Source of the DNA: Platycnemis pennipes
Taxonomy: Eukaryota > Arthropoda > Insecta > Odonata > Platycnemididae
Direction: 5' to 3'
Length of the DNA stretch: 64,000 nucleotides
Assembly (NCBI GenBank): GCA_933228895.1
Contig: OW121846.1
Span: 112,671,054 to 112,735,053 of the forward strand
Below, one piece after another: positions 59,974-64,000 of this stretch. The notes beneath the pieces were generated by a model. That model was not told the origin of the DNA and searched no databases. It saw nothing but the letters and a program-made list of their open reading frames with translations. The first letter of the stretch is position 1, and the number at the start of each line of letters is the position of its first letter. Both the position numbers and the translations under genes were made by a program.

Positions 59974-60346
59974 TCACACTGTACCTCCGGGTTGCTTTTC
60001 AAAATTGACTTTGCTTGGCAAAATAATTTTTGAAGGCCCTCTGTTCACAGTGAATTCCATTTTTTGCTTTGGCCTTGCTAATTTCTTATTTTTGTTTATC
60101 ATCTTTGATGTGGAGACTTTTGCGTACCTTCTCTCAGCGATTTTCTGAACTGAAATTTCATCCATGGTTCTTGGAATTCTATTTTCATTGAATGTACCTG
60201 TAGAAGAATAATAATTTTCCCACAAGGAGCTGAACAGACTTGGCCCACAAAGCAAATTATCACGAAAAATATTGTATGGAAGACTGCGTATATTGCTTGG
60301 AAGTTCTGCTAACATTTTTGGGCCAGGAGCAGCCCTCATCAACAAT
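59974..60346 (-). CDS. Candidate last exon of an unrecognised gene
   Basis: A minus-strand open frame of about 124 codons follows a good acceptor (TTATTTCAG, AG at 60348-60347). It reads LLMRAAPGPKMLAELPSNIR, then SLPYNIFRDNLLCGPSLFSS and a basic part (RRYAKVSTSKMINKNKKLAR) and ends with a TGA at 59974. Composition is that of an ordinary soluble protein, not of transposon or repeat sequence. A possible donor (GGAG|GTACAG) occurs a few codons before the stop, so the exon may also splice on. Its phases do not fit directly onto the first ZUP1 exon. I do not recognise the family. An RTE-like 3' end begins about 40 bp downstream (lower coordinates), so it may be damaged or recently flanked. Confidence 0.4.
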
Positions 60347-61411
60347 CTGAAATAAATAATTTTCATCAATTTCTTTATAAAAAGTACTCGTTAGAACTAA
60401 GAGAAAACTAACGCACATGATTACTGAACGTCTTTACAATTTTCATGCATTTTAGACACACACTTCAAATAATAGGCATTGCTTCTACCAAACCATTTCC
60501 AAGATGTTTTTCAATTACATACTAGCATACATATTACAAATACAAAACTATTTTCTGATGAGTACATCAAAACAACAAAACTATCCCATCAAATGATTTT
60601 GAATATCTTGCCCATGGGAAATCCAAAAATTTTTTCATCCTATAATCTACAGTATCCACTTCATATTCTTCATGATGGAAGCGTTGCAGTGTTTATCAAG
60701 CAGTTTCATAAAAGTTAAACTATCCTCAGGTAACAAGTCAACAATATAAAAAGTTTTCTTTTCAACATAAAACCTTAATGGTGAGAATATTTGGTAAGGC
60801 ACACTAACATAATTATAATTATTTTGCTTCGTAGATAATTTGCTTTTCGTACTATGACGGCATGACAGAAAAATGTAAAGACTTAAACGTGACTTAGTAG
60901 TTTACAAATAGAGGTTATTACAGAGAGGTGTTTTAGTAATGCTTTTTGCTGTTGGATTATGTAAACAGAAGAAATTGAGGAAAAAAACAATTTTTTATGC
61001 AAATTTTCCCTCTTGAAGACGATACATCCACACTGCAAGGGGCATAACATATTAGTAACATTGTCCATTGCAATTATAACATTTATATCACAATATATGA
61101 ACTATAATGAGTTAATACTCACATTTTTATTCAAATTGAAATCCTTGGAACGAAACCACAGCTGTCAAGTGATGAGGATGCAGCAGAGTGACAAAATTAA
61201 CATGCACCAGAATAGTCAGCGGTTGTCAAAGCAACCACTTATTCCATAAAACTCCAAGGGCACCATCCCAAAATGAGCAGAACCTACATGGTGGCTTAGG
61301 CAACCAGTGACCTACGAAAGGTTAAATGACTTCCAGACTAAAAATTAAAATAAACTGTCCAGTACACTCAATTTGATAAACTAATTCATATGAAACAGCT
61401 AGTCATGGTAG
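60347..61411. other. Non-coding, AT-rich
   Basis: This includes the acceptor and upstream intron of the unknown minus-strand exon. No further exon could be assigned. Confidence 0.4.
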
Positions 61412-61530
61412 CCAGGTTGGCAATGTGATGGCCTGGTAACCCTAAAGATCAGGGTTTGAATCCTGCCCAGGACAAGATGTTCTGCTTACTTGGATTAAGA
61501 TCTTAGGTTAGATGGTGTGATATAACCATA
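61412..61530 (+). mobile_element. tRNA-like SINE fragment of a different family
   Basis: The head reads GCCAGGTTGGCAATGTGATG, with the B box GGGTTTGAATCC at about 61454 followed by TGCCCAGGACAAGA. The downstream body does not match the other SINE family. There is no clear tail or target duplication. Confidence 0.5.
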
Positions 61531-63329
61531 GCCATCGAATCACTAAAAAACTACCACCACTCAAATGAAACATTTATTTGATTTGATATAAACATTAGAT
61601 TAATCGTTACTCATTTCCTTCACATGATCTTCCTGATTTGCCCTTGTAGTCTACAATTCTAATTGCATTTTTTAATTTCATGGTTAGGATGAGTTGATTA
61701 TAAGTTTATGGAAGCAACATGTTATGGTGGCTTGAAATTGTTTGAAAAACGCTGCTCTAGGGAAGCATCAGAAAGCATTTTCCCATACTTCAATCTTCAT
61801 GAGGTGGTCCACAGAGAACATATCACAAAAGTGTTTAGAAGTATCATCGTAACTGCGCATTTAAATTAAAGGATTCATGATTATCTAAATATTCAATCCT
61901 TGGAATGATGTAAATAGCTCAGGCCTTAATATTCACCTTGGAAACATCAAAGGTATTTTATTTCCTGATATATTTCCAGAAAACAGGTTTAAATTGAGGC
62001 TTATTTTTCAGAATGTACATATTTATAATTGGAAGACTTAAACATTAATCACTACAATATTTTCAGGATTTCATGACACTGAATTAAAGTATTTTAAGTT
62101 TGAACAGTATTACGTACTTGGTTTTTAGACTACTGACAGAGAGTGTCAAGCATTTAATATACAGACTTGACAGCAACCAGCATTACTTGAAATTCAACTC
62201 CACCATGAAAAGAAATGGGAAACAATTATGGTCTTTGGTGTTCAAAAACTCCTGCTTTTGTCAAAAATTCCTGTAAACCTCCAGCCAATAAAAAAATCTA
62301 GTACAATTCTTGCTCTCCCTTCTTACTAGGCACCCCAGATACATAATAGTCAAATTTCAGGTTTCAAGAAAAATTTATGCTCCGATGCTATGCAAACATT
62401 TCATGATAACAATTTATTGCCAATGCTACAGCAAAATTTGAGAGAAACATGCCAATTCGGAGAGTAAACTTATTAAAATGTTCACACCAACTTATGAGTT
62501 TCTATTACATGCCATAGGATAGCTTACGGGTGAACAATAACATTAATAGGACGGTAGTGTAATTCTAAAAATTATACACAGCAATAAAAAATCTAGCAGG
62601 AGCCGAGTCACTTGTAACCGCTTTACAAAGGCTCCTTTAACTTTTATGCACAAGTGTAAGAGCCACAGCACAGCACAGAAATCCACAAGATCTGGCCAAA
62701 ATTTCAAAAATGGATTTTTTTCAATCTAGAAATTAAAATTTTGCATTGTGAATCTCCTTTTGTTTTTGCATGTGATGAGTGATTTCATTTTTCATAATTA
62801 TGTGAATTACAATATGAAAGGGTTTTAAGTTGAACAAAATTAATGCAGTTGCAAAATTAATGCAAAGAGTTGCACTTTGGTTATGATATCCTTAGTGCTT
62901 CATTTGAATTTCATATCTTTGTAACCAGCTCCGAGCAAAGGCAGAAATGCCAAACAATTTTAGTGCCAAGTAATCTTCAGGAGGTCAAGCTTTTCAACCG
63001 TTACTTTTCTTTTCACAACAGGCTTTTCCATGGCTGATTCTGAGAACTTGTCACACTTTTTGTCATGATGTTCGAACACTCACACAGTTTTGATACCAGT
63101 GGCATTTATAAGACAAACGAACATCACAATAAAAGGCAGTTTGTGGGTGCCCTTTTACTTCTTTAAAAATATTTTTTTACCGTAATATACCTATCAAAAT
63201 ATCATTTTCAGCAATAACAATCATTTTTAATGTGAGAATTAAACCTCTGAGAGGTATCCATTGTCAAATTAACCTATAGGGTGGCCATTTTCCAGGGCCA
63301 AATTTGGTTTGGCCCTCCTCCAAGTATGC
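61531..63329. other. Non-coding, AT-rich; one hAT-like end
   Basis: GTTTGAAAAACGCTG at 61740-61754 is the complement of CAGCGTTTTTCAAAC, a common hAT end type, but no partner was found. Nothing else is recognisable. Confidence 0.35.
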
Positions 63330-63333
63330 TTAA

Positions 63334-63647
63334 CCCTCTTAGTGCCACAGGCCGATATATCGGCTTTTGCTCTATGATCGAAAAGTGCCACGAGCCGATA
63401 TATCGGCTCAAGGAGTAAATTAATGTTTTAACTATTTTTGTTGTTATAATTACACATATCCTTTATGCAATATATCAGAATACCATAGACAACAATTAAT
63501 CCATTTTTAGTTAAATAAAAAAAACATTACATTCATATCCAAAAAGTAACTTCATATAGTTTAATTTTTCACAAGGAGTTACAAAACTCTCAAATTAATG
63601 CTGGCACTTTTCGCTAGTGCCACCAAAATTTGGTGGCACTAAGAGGG
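63334..63647. mobile_element. piggyBac-like MITE (314 bp) with TTAA duplication
   Basis: TTAACCCTCTTAGTGCCAC at 63330 and its perfect complement ending at 63651 give TTAA target duplications (63330-63333, 63648-63651) and 15-bp TIRs starting CCC, the piggyBac pattern. Inside the left end GCCGATATATCGGC is a palindrome present twice (about 63352 and 63393). The right end has GTGCCACCAAAATTTGGTGG, also palindromic. It is non-coding. Confidence 0.92.
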
Positions 63648-63675
63648 TTAAGAGGTAACCAAAATGTCCTAACTA

Positions 63676-64000
63676 TAGAGGGGTCAACTCCAGTTTTTCT
63701 CGAATCCGATTCTTAAATCCACCCTCGAATCTCATTTTGAATCCAAATCTTATTCCTTTACCTTTAATCCTGAATTTCATCTGAAATCTAAATTTTTCTA
63801 CTTCTTTGTAATGAATCCAAAATATAATTTCAAAGCCAGATCTTTATTTTATCCTTACTCTTACATTTTACTTTGAATTCTATTATGAATTTTACTTGTA
63901 CAATTGAATTAAACAGTCCAACTGAAAGTATAAAACATTTTATAGCTTTAAGTTTTTATTTAAAAAAAACAAGCATTTTAAGGAGTTTCCAGTATGACAC
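63676..64000. mobile_element. TAGGGATGG-type hAT element, left end, running off the window
   Basis: TAGAGGGGTCAACTCC at 63676 resembles TAGGGATGGGTC ends and is followed by TCGAATCCGATTC, TTAAATCC, CTCGAATCTC and further (T)GAATCC/AAATC words to about 63860. Confidence 0.55.

Noticed and set aside
59974..60346. The unknown exon as the exon directly before the first ZUP1 exon
   Set aside because: Splice phases do not match and it lacks the GWGCGYR motif that must precede the exon at 53393.
61740..61754. hAT element from the complement of CAGCGTTTTTCAAAC
   Set aside because: No partner end found.
1..64000. CRISPR arrays, operons, prokaryotic or phage features
   Set aside because: Spliced genes, SINEs, LINEs and DNA transposons show a eukaryotic genome; no direct-repeat/spacer array is present.

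Overview
The window is eukaryotic and most likely from an arthropod genome, probably an insect. It is AT-rich and has no operons or dense coding. It contains one recognisable host gene split by introns of 8 to 14 kb, and the rest is dominated by transposable-element remains: RTE-like and R1/LOA/I-like LINEs, Ty1/copia, hAT, pogo/Tigger-like and piggyBac-like elements, and tRNA-derived SINEs. I could not determine the order or species. | Host gene: the minus strand carries the last four coding exons of a ZUP1/ZUFSP homologue, a peptidase family C78 deubiquitinase. They lie at 53393-53064, 39317-39190, 30835-30612 and 18289-18245. The exons join in frame through canonical AG/GT splice sites and end at a stop codon, so 18.2-53.4 kb is one transcription unit. 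The exon with the catalytic Cys must lie further upstream and was not found. A second minus-strand open stretch with a good acceptor (60346-59974) may be the last exon of an unrecognised gene. A broken MPV17-like fragment lies at about 59.0-59.46 kb. | Layout: 0-14 kb is upstream-strand intergenic DNA. It holds a 3.4 kb DNA transposon with inverted repeats of about 840 bp (2726-6106), a hAT-like MITE (7191-7454), a degraded LINE with RT and RNase H (9.18-10.56 kb) and a tandem repeat pair (12.2-13.1 kb). From 14 to 18.2 kb lies the 3' flank of ZUP1. Intron 18.3-30.6 kb contains two pogo-like elements, one with a long GC-rich palindrome and one with an array of CGATA motifs, plus a SINE and an RTE-like LINE. 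Intron 30.8-39.2 kb contains a fold-back repeat and a 2.46 kb TIR element with a SINE nested in it. Intron 39.3-53.1 kb contains a complete hAT MITE, a direct-plus-inverted 34-bp array, a TTAA-flanked MITE, and a three-level nest (hAT MITE inside a second MITE inside copia). The 53.4-64 kb part has RTE-like fragments, the unknown exon, a SINE and a clean piggyBac-like MITE. | Nothing here suggests genes working together as a pathway. The most unusual patterns are a set of hAT-type ends of the form TAGGGATGGG that carry different short motif arrays, and the nested and palindromic repeats inside the ZUP1 introns.
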